Assembly (NCBI GenBank): GCA_005239165.1
Contig: RAPG01000001.1
Coordinates: forward strand, 248,001-312,000
Reading direction: 5' to 3'
Length of the DNA stretch: 64,000 nucleotides
Origin: Allopusillimonas ginsengisoli
GTDB taxonomy: Bacteria > Pseudomonadota > Gammaproteobacteria > Burkholderiales > Burkholderiaceae_B
The notes beneath the pieces are model-generated. The model made no database searches and was not told where the DNA came from. It was given only the letters and a program-made list of their open reading frames with translations. Both the position numbers and the translations under genes were made by a program. Positions 25,924 through 35,418 of the stretch are shown here, one piece after another. Each line of letters opens with the position of its first letter. The first letter of the stretch is position 1.

Positions 25924-26754
25924 TCAAGACTTAAATGTCAGCTCGGCCTGATGCGCTAGCGTACCGTCTTGTTCGACCCACAGCATGGCCTTTTCGTCGT
26001 TTTCCAGACGGCCAGCCGCTTGAAATGGCTGCGGCGAAATCAGTGGCCGCAACCCTCGATAAGAAAGCGTCTGCAGACGTTTTTCTGGGTGTGCCTTCTG
26101 GAATGCACTGCACATGCGCGTGGCCAGCAAAGGCCCATGCACTACCAGGCCCGGGTAACCCTCAACCTCGGTGACATAGGGGTAGTCATAATGGATACGA
26201 TGGCCGTTGTAGGTAACTGCCGAATAGCGGAACAGCATTACCGCGTCAGGGGTGACAGATTCAGACCACTGCGCCTCAGGTGCTTCTATGCTGCCCGTCA
26301 ACTTGGGCGGGCTAGGTTCGCGGTAAACAATGTCCTGCTCTTCGTCAATGCACACCACGCCGTCCTGGACATACTGGTGGGTAACCGTCACAAACAGCAG
26401 CTTGCCAGTACGGCCTTCTTTTTCTTTGACTGCCGCAATGACAGACTTTCGTTGCGCTGGTGTACCAACACGCAGTGGCTGGTGAAAATGTACACGCCCG
26501 CCTGCCCACATGCGATTACGACCTTCGATAGGCGGCAAAAAGCCCCCTCGCCGCGGATGCCCGTCATCGCCGATTTCAGCGTAGGGCACACCCTCTATGA
26601 AAAAAGCCCACTGCCACAGGGCAGGAAGTGCCTCACCTGCGGCGGGAGCCGTCTCGCCAATGGCAAGGGCCACCTTGCGCACGTGCCCCACGTCAAGATT
26701 GTCGTCGGTGGACTCTGTGCGCCCTAACCAGGCGCTGAAATCTGGTGATGTCAT
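25924..26754 (-). CDS. MaoC-type hydratase with N-terminal FAS1-like dehydratase domain
   Basis: 276-residue two-part hot-dog hydratase. The N-terminal half has GGFLPPIEGRNRMWAGGRVHFHQPL, and the C-terminal half carries a MaoC-like active-site region (YSAVTYNGHRIHYDYPYV, then YPGLVVHGPLLATRM). This architecture is found in mesaconyl-C4-CoA hydratase and itaconyl-CoA hydratase (Ich) type enzymes. Together with the transferase and CitE-like lyase it could hydrate itaconyl-CoA or mesaconyl-CoA to citramalyl-CoA. The gap of about 180 bases to the transferase start holds nothing I recognise. Confidence 0.8.
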   Translation of the reverse strand: MTSPDFSAWLGRTESTDDNLDVGHVRKVALAIGETAPAAGEALPALWQWAFFIEGVPYAEIGDDGHPRRGGFLPPIEGRNRMWAGGRVHFHQPLRVGTPAQRKSVIAAVKEKEGRTGKLLFVTVTHQYVQDGVVCIDEEQDIVYREPSPPKLTGSIEAPEAQWSESVTPDAVMLFRYSAVTYNGHRIHYDYPYVTEVEGYPGLVVHGPLLATRMCSAFQKAHPEKRLQTLSYRGLRPLISPQPFQAAGRLENDEKAMLWVEQDGTLAHQAELTFKS

Positions 26755-26947
26755 GATTTATTCCGCATACTAGAAGTTCAGACCATAGATTGCCTGAGTC
26801 GCCGCAAATCTGGAATTCGTTTTTCTGCAAGAGGCCGTTTACTTCTGCCAAAGCACTCAACGGCCATGCAGCGAAACGCAACGAAAATACGTGCTTTGCG
26901 CTACATAGCGCTCGTGCACACACTTCCGCAGGCACGCCGGGCTGCGA

Positions 26948-28474
26948 TCAGTTCACCGGGATCAGAGGGATCTCGGCGATGCGGGCCTTCCATTGTTTTG
27001 GCCCCGTTTCATGCACCGACACCCCTTGGGCATCAACAGCAACGGTCACAGGCATGTCTTTAACGTCAAACTCGTAAATCGCTTCCATGCCCAGGTCTTC
27101 AAAGCCGACCACGCGCGCGCCACGAATGGCTTTGGACACCAGGTAAGCCGAACCACCCACAGCCATCAGATACGCAGACTTGTGCCTGCGGATGGCGTCA
27201 ATGGCAACAGGGCCACGCTCTGCCTTGCCAACCATGGCGATCAGGCCTGTCTGGTCTAGCATCATGTCGGTAAATTTATCCATGCGGGTTGACGTCGTTG
27301 GGCCTGCAGGCCCGACCACTTCGTCACGCACAGGGTCGACAGGGCCCACGTAGTAAATAACTCGGTTGGTAAAGTCTACCGGCAATTTTTCGCCATTGGC
27401 CAGCATATCCTGAATGCGTTTGTGGGCCGCGTCACGGCCAGTCAGCATTTTGCCGGACAGCAACAGCGTCTGGCCTGGTTTCCAGCTTGCCACTTGCTCA
27501 GGTGTGAGCGTATTCAGGTCAACCTGCAGTGACTTGTTGTAATCGGGCGCCCAGTGCACATCAGGCCAGGTATCCATCGGAGGTGGCGTCAGCTCAGCCG
27601 AACCAGAGCCATCAAGCACAAAATGCACGTGACGCGTCGCTGCACAGTTGGGAATCATGGCCACAGGCTTGGAGGCGGCATGGGTCGGAAATGTATTGAT
27701 CTTGACATCCAGCACCGTGGTCAGGCCGCCCAAACCCTGGGCGCCGATACCCAGCGCATTGACTTTTTCGTACAGCTCGAGACGCAGCTCTTCAACCTTG
27801 TTCTGCGGCCCGCGCTGCTGCAGCTCGTACATGTCAATGTCTTCCATCAACGACTGCTTGGCCAGCAGCATGGCTTTTTCTGCCGTACCGCCTACGCCTA
27901 TGCCCAGCATGCCGGGAGGACACCAGCCCGCACCCATGGTTGGCACAGTTTTCAGCACCCAATCGACCAGCGAATCGCTGGGGTTGAGCATGACAAATTT
28001 GGCTTTGTTTTCGGAGCCGCCGCCTTTGGCCGCCACCTGCACGTCAAGCTTGTCGCCTTCGACCAGTTCGACGCTGACAATACAGGGGGTGTTGTCGCGG
28101 GTGTTTTTTCGGGTAAACAGTGGGTCGGTCAAAATAGACGCCCGCAAGGGGTTGTCAGGGTTGAGATACCCCTGGCGCACCCCCTCGTCACAGATTTCCT
28201 GCATGCTGCGCTGACTGTCAAAGCGCACACCCATGCCAACCTTTAAAAACACGTTAACAACGCCAGTATCCTGGCAAATTGGCCGGTGCCCTTCAGCGCA
28301 CATGCGCGAGTTGGTCAAAATTTGCGCAATCGCATCTTTGGCAGCGGGGTTTTCTTCACGCTCATAGGCACGGGCCAGGTGCTGGATGAAATCGGCGGGG
28401 TGATAAAAACTGATGAACTGAACTGCGTCTGCAATAGACTGGATCAGATCACTCTCTTTGATAACAGTAGTCAT
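26948..28474 (-). CDS. Class I fumarate hydratase (iron-sulfur)
   Basis: Single-chain, 4Fe-4S fumarase of 508 residues, same size class as E. coli FumA/FumB. The N-terminal domain has SRMCAEGHRPICQDTGVVNVF with a cluster-type cysteine, and a further cluster cysteine region appears in the GAGWCPPGMLGIGVGG and PNCAATRH segments. The C-terminal domain has LLLSGKMLTGRDAAHKRI and YYVGPVDPVRDEVVGPAGPTTSTRMD. Class I fumarases of Burkholderia can also hydrate mesaconate. With the CoA-ester genes just downstream on the same strand, that activity is an attractive alternative or additional role. The 193-base gap downstream holds nothing recognised. Confidence 0.9.
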   Translation of the reverse strand: MTTVIKESDLIQSIADAVQFISFYHPADFIQHLARAYEREENPAAKDAIAQILTNSRMCAEGHRPICQDTGVVNVFLKVGMGVRFDSQRSMQEICDEGVRQGYLNPDNPLRASILTDPLFTRKNTRDNTPCIVSVELVEGDKLDVQVAAKGGGSENKAKFVMLNPSDSLVDWVLKTVPTMGAGWCPPGMLGIGVGGTAEKAMLLAKQSLMEDIDMYELQQRGPQNKVEELRLELYEKVNALGIGAQGLGGLTTVLDVKINTFPTHAASKPVAMIPNCAATRHVHFVLDGSGSAELTPPPMDTWPDVHWAPDYNKSLQVDLNTLTPEQVASWKPGQTLLLSGKMLTGRDAAHKRIQDMLANGEKLPVDFTNRVIYYVGPVDPVRDEVVGPAGPTTSTRMDKFTDMMLDQTGLIAMVGKAERGPVAIDAIRRHKSAYLMAVGGSAYLVSKAIRGARVVGFEDLGMEAIYEFDVKDMPVTVAVDAQGVSVHETGPKQWKARIAEIPLIPVN

Positions 28475-28491
28475 AAGATAAGCTCAATCGT

Positions 28492-28518
28492 AAAAAGGGC
28501 GGGCCATGATGACCCGCC
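28492..28518 (-). terminator. Intrinsic terminator after the crotonase gene
   Basis: On the minus strand: stem GGCGGG / CCCGCC followed by CTTTTTA. It sits between the crotonase stop (28541) and the fumarase start (28474), so the crotonase is probably a separate transcription unit from the fumarase. Confidence 0.75.
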
Positions 28519-28540
28519 GTTATGCTGATGCAAAAAGGGG

Positions 28541-29308
28541 CTATTTTCCTGTCCAGACAGGTTTGCGCTTTTCGGCGAAGGCGGTCGCGCCTTCTTTGGC
28601 GTCTGCCGAGGTAAAGATATGAGCGATACGGGGGCGTTGCAGGTCAAACATGTCTGACTCACGCCAGTCGCGCGACTCACGCACAACCGACTTGGCCGTA
28701 CGCACAGCCAGCGGGCCATTGGCCGCAATAATACGCCCCAGCGCCAGCGCGCCTTCAAGCGCCTGCCCTGGCTCGGTCACACGATTGACCAAGCCGTAAT
28801 CGGCCATGCGACTGGTAGGGAAGAACTCGCCTGTCAGCACGGCTTCCATGGCGATATGGTAGGGAATGCGACTGGGCAAACGCAGCATGCCACCCGAACC
28901 TGGCACGATGCCGCGCTTGACTTCGGGTACGCCGAAGCTGGCATTGCTGGCCGCAACGATAAGATCACAGGCCAGGGCAATTTCAAAGCCGCCTGCCAGC
29001 GCATAACCTTCGATGGCGGCAATGAGGGGCTTGCGCGGCGGCTTTTCGCAAATGCCGGCAAAACCGCGATCACCCACATAGGGGCGCTGCCCCTCGCGCG
29101 CAAAGGCTTTCAGATCCATACCCGAACAGAAGGTGTTGCCGGCGCCCGTAAGCACGCCCAGAACAATGTCATCGTCGCTGTCGAGACGGTCAAGGGCGGC
29201 GGCCAGTTGCAGGGCAGCCTCCATACTGATGGCATTGCGCGCCTCGGGGCGATTAAGCGTAATGACCAGCATCTGGTCGATGACTTCTGTATTTACCAAG
29301 TCTGACAT
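28541..29308 (-). CDS. Crotonase / enoyl-CoA hydratase family protein
   Basis: Enoyl-CoA hydratase/isomerase superfamily member, 255 residues. The oxyanion-hole regions are GNTFCSGMDLKAF and ALAGGFEIALACDLIVAASNASFGVPEVKRGIVPG. In classic hydratases the two catalytic Glu fall near EIALACD... and VPEVKRGI; Glu is present in both stretches here. Reaction and chain-length preference cannot be told from sequence. It is divergent from glyQ by about 180 bases. Confidence 0.88.
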   Translation of the reverse strand: MSDLVNTEVIDQMLVITLNRPEARNAISMEAALQLAAALDRLDSDDDIVLGVLTGAGNTFCSGMDLKAFAREGQRPYVGDRGFAGICEKPPRKPLIAAIEGYALAGGFEIALACDLIVAASNASFGVPEVKRGIVPGSGGMLRLPSRIPYHIAMEAVLTGEFFPTSRMADYGLVNRVTEPGQALEGALALGRIIAANGPLAVRTAKSVVRESRDWRESDMFDLQRPRIAHIFTSADAKEGATAFAEKRKPVWTGK

Positions 29309-29486
29309 AAACCTTCCTCGTGATATTTACCTCGCCTTCGTGGCGGGCACAGGAATACAAAAAGCACAGTAAAACCAGACTAACGGCGGGCATTACACAC
29401 GCACAGACCTGGCAACGGCCTTCTTTGTCGCGGAACCAGTTAAAATCGTACACTTTTGCAGCACTTCGCATTACTGGCTATCGCTC

Positions 29487-30395
29487 ATGCTCACTTTTCA
29501 GCAAATCATTTTAACGCTACAGCAATATTGGGACCGCCAAGGGTGTGCGCTCCTGCAACCCTATGACATGGAAGTCGGTGCGGGCACCTCGCATACCGCC
29601 ACGTTTCTTAGGGCTATCGGGCCAGAACCATGGCGCGCTGCCTATGTACAGCCATCCCGACGCCCCAAAGATGGCCGCTACGGCGAAAACCCCAACAGGC
29701 TGCAGCATTATTACCAATATCAGGTCGTACTGAAACCGGCACCTCCAGAGATCCTCGATCTTTACATAGGTTCGCTTGAAGCGCTGGGCATTAACCCAAA
29801 AGAACATGACATCCGGTTTGTCGAAGACGACTGGGAAAACCCCACTCTGGGCGCATGGGGCCTGGGCTGGGAGGTCTGGCTAAATGGCATGGAAGTCACG
29901 CAATTTACCTACTTCCAGCAAGTGGGCGGTCTTGACTGCACGCCAGCCACAGGTGAAATCACCTACGGGCTCGAACGCCTGGCCATGTATCTGCAAAATG
30001 TTGAAAGCGTCTACGACCTGGTCTGGACAGACGGTGCGCAGGGTCAAAAAATCTATTACCGCGACGTATTCCATCAAAACGAGGTTGAGCAGTCGGCCTA
30101 CAACTTCGAGCATGCCTCGACCACCATGTTGTTTGCCCACTTCAATGATTACGAGGCCGAGGCCCAGCGCATGATTGCCGTGCCGCTGGCGTTGCCCGCC
30201 TACGAAGTCACCCTGAAGGCCGCCCACACATTTAACCTGCTTGATGCTCGCGGTGCCATCAGCGTCACCGAGCGGGCGGCTTACATGGGGCGCATTCGCA
30301 ACCTGTCGCGTGCAGTTGCTCAGGCGTATTACGATTCACGCGAACAATTAGGATTCCCCATGCTTGCCCAGTCCGCCGCAGAGGTCGCAAAATGA
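29487..30395 (+). CDS. glyQ: Glycine-tRNA ligase alpha subunit
   Basis: Catalytic subunit of the heterotetrameric bacterial GlyRS. The 302 residues follow the family pattern: [56 protein letters not shown], and [26 protein letters not shown]. Its stop overlaps glyS by 4 bases. Confidence 0.96.
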   Translation: MLTFQQIILTLQQYWDRQGCALLQPYDMEVGAGTSHTATFLRAIGPEPWRAAYVQPSRRPKDGRYGENPNRLQHYYQYQVVLKPAPPEILDLYIGSLEALGINPKEHDIRFVEDDWENPTLGAWGLGWEVWLNGMEVTQFTYFQQVGGLDCTPATGEITYGLERLAMYLQNVESVYDLVWTDGAQGQKIYYRDVFHQNEVEQSAYNFEHASTTMLFAHFNDYEAEAQRMIAVPLALPAYEVTLKAAHTFNLLDARGAISVTERAAYMGRIRNLSRAVAQAYYDSREQLGFPMLAQSAAEVAK

Positions 30396-32536
30396 CTACT
30401 GACACATTGTTGCAACCCCTGCTGATAGAACTGCTTACCGAAGAGCTTCCCCCAAAGGCGTTAAACAAGCTGGGCCAGGCCTTTGCCGACGGGCTGCGCA
30501 AGGTGCTGGCACAGCACAAGCTGCTAGCCGCCGACTGCAAAATCACTGACTTTGCCACGCCACGCCGTCTGGCAGTGCACTTTGACGCGGTACTGGGCCA
30601 GGCACCAGACCTGCCCTATACCGAAAAGCTCATGCCGGCCAAAATCGGCCTCGACGAAACCGGCAACATGACGCCAGCCCTCATTAAAAAGCTCGCCAGC
30701 AAGGGCCTGCAAGACACCCCCGCTTCGGCGCTTATTAGCGAGTCTGACGGCAAGCAAGACTATCTGTACGCAAAAGGCGTGGCGCACGGCAAAGCCCTGG
30801 CCGAAGGCCTGCAAGAAGCCCTAGACTATGCCATCACCCACTTGCCTATTCCAAAGGTGATGCGATACCAGCTGGCTGACGGCATCACCAGTGTCAAATT
30901 CGTGCGACCTGCACACGGCCTGGTCGCCTTGTGGGGCGACGCCATCATTCCTGTGCAAACCCTGGGCCTGCAAGCCGGCCGCGACACGCTGGGGCACCGC
31001 TTTATGTGCGATCAGCCCATTGTCATTACATCCCCCAACACGTATGCACAGCAGCTGCTCGAGCAAGGCAAGGTGGTGGCGTCGTTCGATCAGCGCAAGG
31101 CGCAGATCAGCCAACAGTTGCAAGAAGAAGCACAGGCGCTCAACGCCACCCTAGGCGACAGCCCGGAGGTCGGTGCCTTGCTCGACGAGGTCACTGCCTT
31201 GGTAGAGTTTCCCAAGGTCTATGTGGGCCAGTTCGAAGAGCAGTTTCTTGAGGTGCCGTCCGAGTGTCTCATTCTTACAATGCGGCTCAACCAAAAATAT
31301 TTTCCATTATTTGATCCGGACAGCGGCGCACTGACCCATCGTTTTCTTATCGTCAGCAATATGCTGGCAGCCGATCCGGCCAATATAATCGAAGGCAATC
31401 AGCGCGTTGTGCGTCCGCGTCTGGCCGATGCCCGCTTCTTTTTCGAAACCGACCGCAAAATCGCGCTGGCTGACCGCGTTGAAGACCTCGCCACCAGCGT
31501 GTACCACAACAAACTGGGGTCGCAACGTGAACGCACTGAACGCGTTCGGCACATAGCACGGTATATCGCCGACCAGCTTGGTGCCAACGTTCAGCACGCC
31601 GACCGTGCTGCCCTGCTGGCCAAGGCCGACCTGGGCTCCAACATGGTGGGCGAGTTTCCTGAACTGCAAGGCGTCATTGGCGCGTACTATGCGGCCGCCG
31701 ACGGCGAGCCTGATGACGTCGTACGTGCACTGCGTGAGCAATACCTCATCCATCTTGATAGCCCTGTCAGTGACAGCACGCTCACCGCAACCGTATTGTT
31801 TATTGCCGATCGCGTCGAAACCCTGGTGGGCATCTGGGGCATAGGCCTGGCACCCACCGGCGAACGCGACCCCTTTGGTCTGCGCCGCGCCGCGCTAGGC
31901 ATCATCAGTGCGTTTGAGCAGCTCCAAGCGGGAGGCTTTCTCAAAACCAGCGACAGCACCACACTCAGTTTGCCCCAACTTTTGCAGGTTGCATCCGGCA
32001 CGTTCTCAGCGGGTGTCATCGCCGACACAACCGTCGCCGAAATCCAGGTATTCATCTACGAACGCTATCGCAATCAGCTTACCCAGCAAGCCGACCGCAA
32101 TGTGGTCGATGCCGTCATTGCCATCCAGCCCCCCCTGCACCAGGTGGCAGCGCGCGTACAGGCCTGCGCGGGGTTTGCACAACGCCCCGAGGCCGAGAGC
32201 CTGGCCGCCGCCAACAAACGCATTGGCAATTTGCTGCGCAAGGCCGACGAAACGCCCGGAGCCATTGACAGCAGCCAGCTCAATGAGCCGGCTGAAAAAA
32301 GCCTAGCCGACGTCATTGCAGAACTTGGCCCGCAAGCCCGCAGCCAGTACGCTAAAGGCGAGTTTGGTGCCAGCATGGCTACCATGGCCCAGGCACGCGA
32401 TGCCGTCGATGCTTTCTTCAATGATGTCATGGTGATGGCCGAGGATCCCGCCATCCGGGCCAATCGCCTCGCCCTGCTCGCACAGCTGCACGGCCTGATG
32501 AACCTGGTCGCCGATATTTCGAGGCTGGCGCGGTGA
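30392..32536 (+). CDS. glyS: Glycine-tRNA ligase beta subunit
   Basis: tRNA-binding subunit of GlyRS, 714 residues, the usual 690-720 range. Landmarks are [66 protein letters not shown], and a C-terminal HD/anticodon-binding part ([10 protein letters not shown]..., [25 protein letters not shown]). Translationally coupled to glyQ and to gmhB (4-base overlaps on both sides). Confidence 0.96.
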   Translation: MTTDTLLQPLLIELLTEELPPKALNKLGQAFADGLRKVLAQHKLLAADCKITDFATPRRLAVHFDAVLGQAPDLPYTEKLMPAKIGLDETGNMTPALIKKLASKGLQDTPASALISESDGKQDYLYAKGVAHGKALAEGLQEALDYAITHLPIPKVMRYQLADGITSVKFVRPAHGLVALWGDAIIPVQTLGLQAGRDTLGHRFMCDQPIVITSPNTYAQQLLEQGKVVASFDQRKAQISQQLQEEAQALNATLGDSPEVGALLDEVTALVEFPKVYVGQFEEQFLEVPSECLILTMRLNQKYFPLFDPDSGALTHRFLIVSNMLAADPANIIEGNQRVVRPRLADARFFFETDRKIALADRVEDLATSVYHNKLGSQRERTERVRHIARYIADQLGANVQHADRAALLAKADLGSNMVGEFPELQGVIGAYYAAADGEPDDVVRALREQYLIHLDSPVSDSTLTATVLFIADRVETLVGIWGIGLAPTGERDPFGLRRAALGIISAFEQLQAGGFLKTSDSTTLSLPQLLQVASGTFSAGVIADTTVAEIQVFIYERYRNQLTQQADRNVVDAVIAIQPPLHQVAARVQACAGFAQRPEAESLAAANKRIGNLLRKADETPGAIDSSQLNEPAEKSLADVIAELGPQARSQYAKGEFGASMATMAQARDAVDAFFNDVMVMAEDPAIRANRLALLAQLHGLMNLVADISRLAR

Positions 32537-33078
32537 AGCTCGCCATTCTCGACCGCGACGGCGTCATCAATCATGAAAGCAAAGACTTCATCAAGACGCC
32601 AGACGAATGGATCGCCCTACCTGGCAGCCTTGACGCCATTGCACGACTGTCGCAGGCAGGCTGGCGCGTCGTCATTGCCACCAATCAGTCAGGCATCGCA
32701 CGCGGGCTATTCAGCATGGATGCACTCAACGCCATTCATGCCAAACTGCGTCGCGAGGTAGCACAGGCAGGTGGCATCATAGACGCCATTTTTGTCTGCC
32801 CGCACGGGCCCAACGACGGCTGCGCATGCCGCAAACCCAAACCGGGCATGTTCCACGACATTGCGCGGCGCTACGAAATTGACTTTTCCCGTGTGCCTTC
32901 AGTAGGTGATTCATTGCGAGACTTGCAGGCCGCCTCAGCCGCAGGCTGCAAGACATGGCTGGTGCTCACCGGCAACGGTGCAAAAACTCAACATCAAGAC
33001 AAGCTACCACCTGACACCCAGGTTCGCGACAATCTGGCTTCGGTCGTAGAGGCCTGGCTCACTGAGGAATCTGCATAA
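32533..33078 (+). CDS. gmhB: D-glycero-beta-D-manno-heptose 1,7-bisphosphate 7-phosphatase
   Basis: HAD phosphatase of the ADP-heptose branch of LPS core synthesis. The 181 residues carry motif I ILDRDGVIN, motif II VVIATNQSGIARG, the zinc-binding insert (CPHGPNDGCACRKPKPGM with four Cys/His), and motif IV VGDSLRDLQAA. GTG start overlaps the glyS stop as GTGA. The stop overlaps the next ATG by one base. A histidinol-phosphate phosphatase is the main alternative; the zinc insert and the plsC neighbour favour GmhB. Confidence 0.92.
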   Translation: MKLAILDRDGVINHESKDFIKTPDEWIALPGSLDAIARLSQAGWRVVIATNQSGIARGLFSMDALNAIHAKLRREVAQAGGIIDAIFVCPHGPNDGCACRKPKPGMFHDIARRYEIDFSRVPSVGDSLRDLQAASAAGCKTWLVLTGNGAKTQHQDKLPPDTQVRDNLASVVEAWLTEESA

Positions 33079-33806
33079 TGGCTTTACTGCGCGCAACCCT
33101 GTATCAGCTTTTTCTGATCATTACTGTCATCCCCTATGCCATAGCCTGCATTCTGTGGGCGCCATTGCCGCTAAGCTGGCGTTACCGCCTGACCATAGGC
33201 TGGCCGCGCATGGGCATATGGGCCGCAAAAGTTATTCTCGGTATACGCTGGCAGCTAAAAGGCGCCGAAAACCTGCCTGACGGTCCGGCCATTCTTTTGT
33301 CCAAGCATCAGTCCGCCTGGGAAACCATGTTCCTGATCGCCTATATGCCGCGTCAGCTGTGTTTTGTTTATAAGCGCGAGCTGCATTGGGTACCGTTTTT
33401 CGGCTGGGGTCTGGCTTTGCTGCGCATGATTCCCATCAATCGTTCACGCGGACGCGATGCCTTCGAACAGGTCGTTCGCGTTGGTCAGCAACGCATTAAT
33501 GACGGCCGATGGCCTATACTGTTTCCAGAAGGTACGCGCACAGCACCCGGGCATCAGGGCCGATACAAACTGGGTGGTGCCCTGCTTGCTACGCGCACCA
33601 ACACGCCTATTATCCCGGTGGCGCACAATGCCGGCGAATGCTGGCCGCGCAAGGCATTTATCAAAAAGCCGGGTCTGGTAACCGTATCTGTGGGGCCGCT
33701 TATCTATCCCGACGGCCTGACCGCAGACCAAGTCAACGAAAAAGTTCGCACCTGGATCGAAAATGAGATGCGGGTGCTCAATCCTGAGCGCTATGAGCGT
33801 AGTTAA
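33078..33806 (+). CDS. plsC: 1-acyl-sn-glycerol-3-phosphate acyltransferase (PlsC family)
   Basis: Inner-membrane acyltransferase making phosphatidate from lysophosphatidate, 242 residues. There is an N-terminal membrane segment (about 8-30). The acyltransferase motif I is SKHQSAWETMF, so the family His-(X)4-Asp is His-(X)4-Glu here; motif III is LFPEGTRTAPG and motif IV is around TPIIPVAHNAG. I believe the Glu variant is common in this beta-proteobacterial branch, so it is not evidence of inactivity. Its last bases overlap the following metalloprotease gene. Confidence 0.9.
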   Translation: MALLRATLYQLFLIITVIPYAIACILWAPLPLSWRYRLTIGWPRMGIWAAKVILGIRWQLKGAENLPDGPAILLSKHQSAWETMFLIAYMPRQLCFVYKRELHWVPFFGWGLALLRMIPINRSRGRDAFEQVVRVGQQRINDGRWPILFPEGTRTAPGHQGRYKLGGALLATRTNTPIIPVAHNAGECWPRKAFIKKPGLVTVSVGPLIYPDGLTADQVNEKVRTWIENEMRVLNPERYERS

Positions 33807-34707
33807 CCAACTCGATCTTTTTACTGACCACCCCTCGTCAAGCAGCCTTCCGTCTGAACCCTCGCTTGAAGCATCTGTGCGCCCGGCCACTAACCTGAAC
33901 GCTCCACTGCGCGCGGCTCCACAGCCCATGACCCCTACACCTCGCCCACCGACGCTGCCTGATGGCGCACGCTGGCGCGAGGTCGTTACGCCCGCGCAAA
34001 GCATCGGCTACGTGTTGCGCCGTTCGCGCCGTAAAAGCATAGGTCTGGTCATCAACGATGACGGGCTGCAAGTAACGGCGCCGGGCTGGGTGCCATTGGG
34101 ACAGGTCGATGCAGCGGTCATCGAAAAACATAAATGGATCGTCAACAAACTGCGGGTACGTCAGGCACGCCAGCAACAACTGGCCACTGCCGACACGCAA
34201 TGGCAGCATGGTGGTCAGGTGCCTTATCTGGGGCAGCGCATTGTGCTGATGCTCGATGGCACCCGCAAGGCGCCTGAATTCGACGGACAGCTTTACATGC
34301 CGTCAGAAAACGACATCCTTAATCTTGCGCTGCCCGCAGATGCTGATCGCGAAAGAGTGCGAGACAGCGTGCATGCGTGGCTGCAACAACGGGCACGCAT
34401 CTGGTTCGGCCAGCGTCTCGAGTATTTTTTGCAGGCTAATCAGCTGGGCATTCGCCGTTGGCGTTTGTCCTCTGCGGCAACGCGCTGGGGTTCATGCAGC
34501 AGTGACGGCAACATCATGCTTAACTGGCGACTGATACACTTTGACCACGGCATTATTGATTACGTTATTGCGCATGAAATAGCTCATTTACGTGAAATGA
34601 ACCACAGCAAGGCGTTCTGGCAGGAGCTGGGCCGCATATTGCCAGGCTTTGAACAGGCACGCGACAGGCTGCGCCAGCATGATCCGGGCTCTTTGCCCCT
34701 GCTGTAA
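33793..34707 (+). CDS. YgjP-type M48-like metallopeptidase (DUF45)
   Basis: SprT/YgjP-like zinc metallopeptidase domain protein. The C-terminal domain has RWGSCSSDGNIMLNWRL and the zinc motif HEIAHLREMNHSKAFW (HExxH plus downstream His). The N-terminal region up to about residue 70 is Pro/Ser-rich and divergent, followed by RRSRRKSIGLVINDDGLQVTAPGW. ATG 33793 overlaps plsC by 14 bases and gives 304 residues; a start 10 codons earlier is open but less likely. Substrate unknown. Confidence 0.85.
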   Translation: MSVVNQLDLFTDHPSSSSLPSEPSLEASVRPATNLNAPLRAAPQPMTPTPRPPTLPDGARWREVVTPAQSIGYVLRRSRRKSIGLVINDDGLQVTAPGWVPLGQVDAAVIEKHKWIVNKLRVRQARQQQLATADTQWQHGGQVPYLGQRIVLMLDGTRKAPEFDGQLYMPSENDILNLALPADADRERVRDSVHAWLQQRARIWFGQRLEYFLQANQLGIRRWRLSSAATRWGSCSSDGNIMLNWRLIHFDHGIIDYVIAHEIAHLREMNHSKAFWQELGRILPGFEQARDRLRQHDPGSLPLL

Positions 34708-34773
34708 GGCAACGCACGCACAGCGGGCCTGACCGGCGCCTGCCGATGACCCAATTTTCAAGGAGTAAACCGA

Positions 34774-35169
34774 ATGCGAATTCTACATACGATGTTGCGA
34801 GTGGGTGATCTTGACCGCTCACTGGCCTTTTATACCGATGTCTTGGGCATGCGCCTGTTGCGGCGCAAAGATTACCCCGACGGCAAGTTCACCCTGGCCT
34901 TTGTGGGTTACCAGGAAGAAAGCGAAGGGGCTGTGCTCGAGCTGACCCACAACTGGGACACCTTCAGTTATGATCTGGGCAATGCCTATGGGCATATCGC
35001 GCTTGAGGTGGACAATGCCTACGACGCCTGTACAAAAATTAAAGAGAAAGGCGGCAATGTGGTGAGGGAAGCTGGCCCCATGAAACATGGCACAACCGTG
35101 ATCGCCTTCGTCGAAGACCCCGACGGCTACAAAATCGAGCTCATACAGCGTAAAGACCGCAACGATTAA
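34774..35169 (+). CDS. gloA: Lactoylglutathione lyase (glyoxalase I)
   Basis: Converts the methylglyoxal-glutathione adduct to S-lactoylglutathione. 131 residues, with the four metal ligands of the VOC fold in place: His in [13 protein letters not shown], Glu in AVLELTHNW, His in YGHIALEV and Glu in [10 protein letters not shown]. The SD AAGGAG sits just before the ATG (TTCAAGGAGTAAACCGAATG). It ends the glyQ-to-gloA run. Confidence 0.94.
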   Translation: MRILHTMLRVGDLDRSLAFYTDVLGMRLLRRKDYPDGKFTLAFVGYQEESEGAVLELTHNWDTFSYDLGNAYGHIALEVDNAYDACTKIKEKGGNVVREAGPMKHGTTVIAFVEDPDGYKIELIQRKDRND

Positions 35170-35178
35170 CGGGCAAAT

Positions 35179-35200
35179 GCCCCGCACTGTGCGGCGGGGC
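35179..35200 (+). terminator. Hairpin after gloA
   Basis: GCCCCGC / GCGGGGC stem about 10 bases after the gloA stop. The following sequence is only weakly T-rich (TTGTCGTG). The remaining bases to 35418 show nothing recognised. Confidence 0.55.
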
Positions 35201-35418
35201 TTGTCGTGCACGGAGTCAGCGCACCGGCCAGATCAGCCACCTGGGTTGGTCTGGCCGCCTTGTTTGCATCGCGCACTACATTAACGCAAGACGGGGCTTT
35301 ACTGTAGCTTTATGACGGGCAGGCGCTTGTTGCATGGCGCAGCAAAACTGCTTTCCGATGATGCCCGCCGGTTACCGCCATCAGCAGGCCATGGTGTCGG
35401 AAGACATCTGGTACACCT

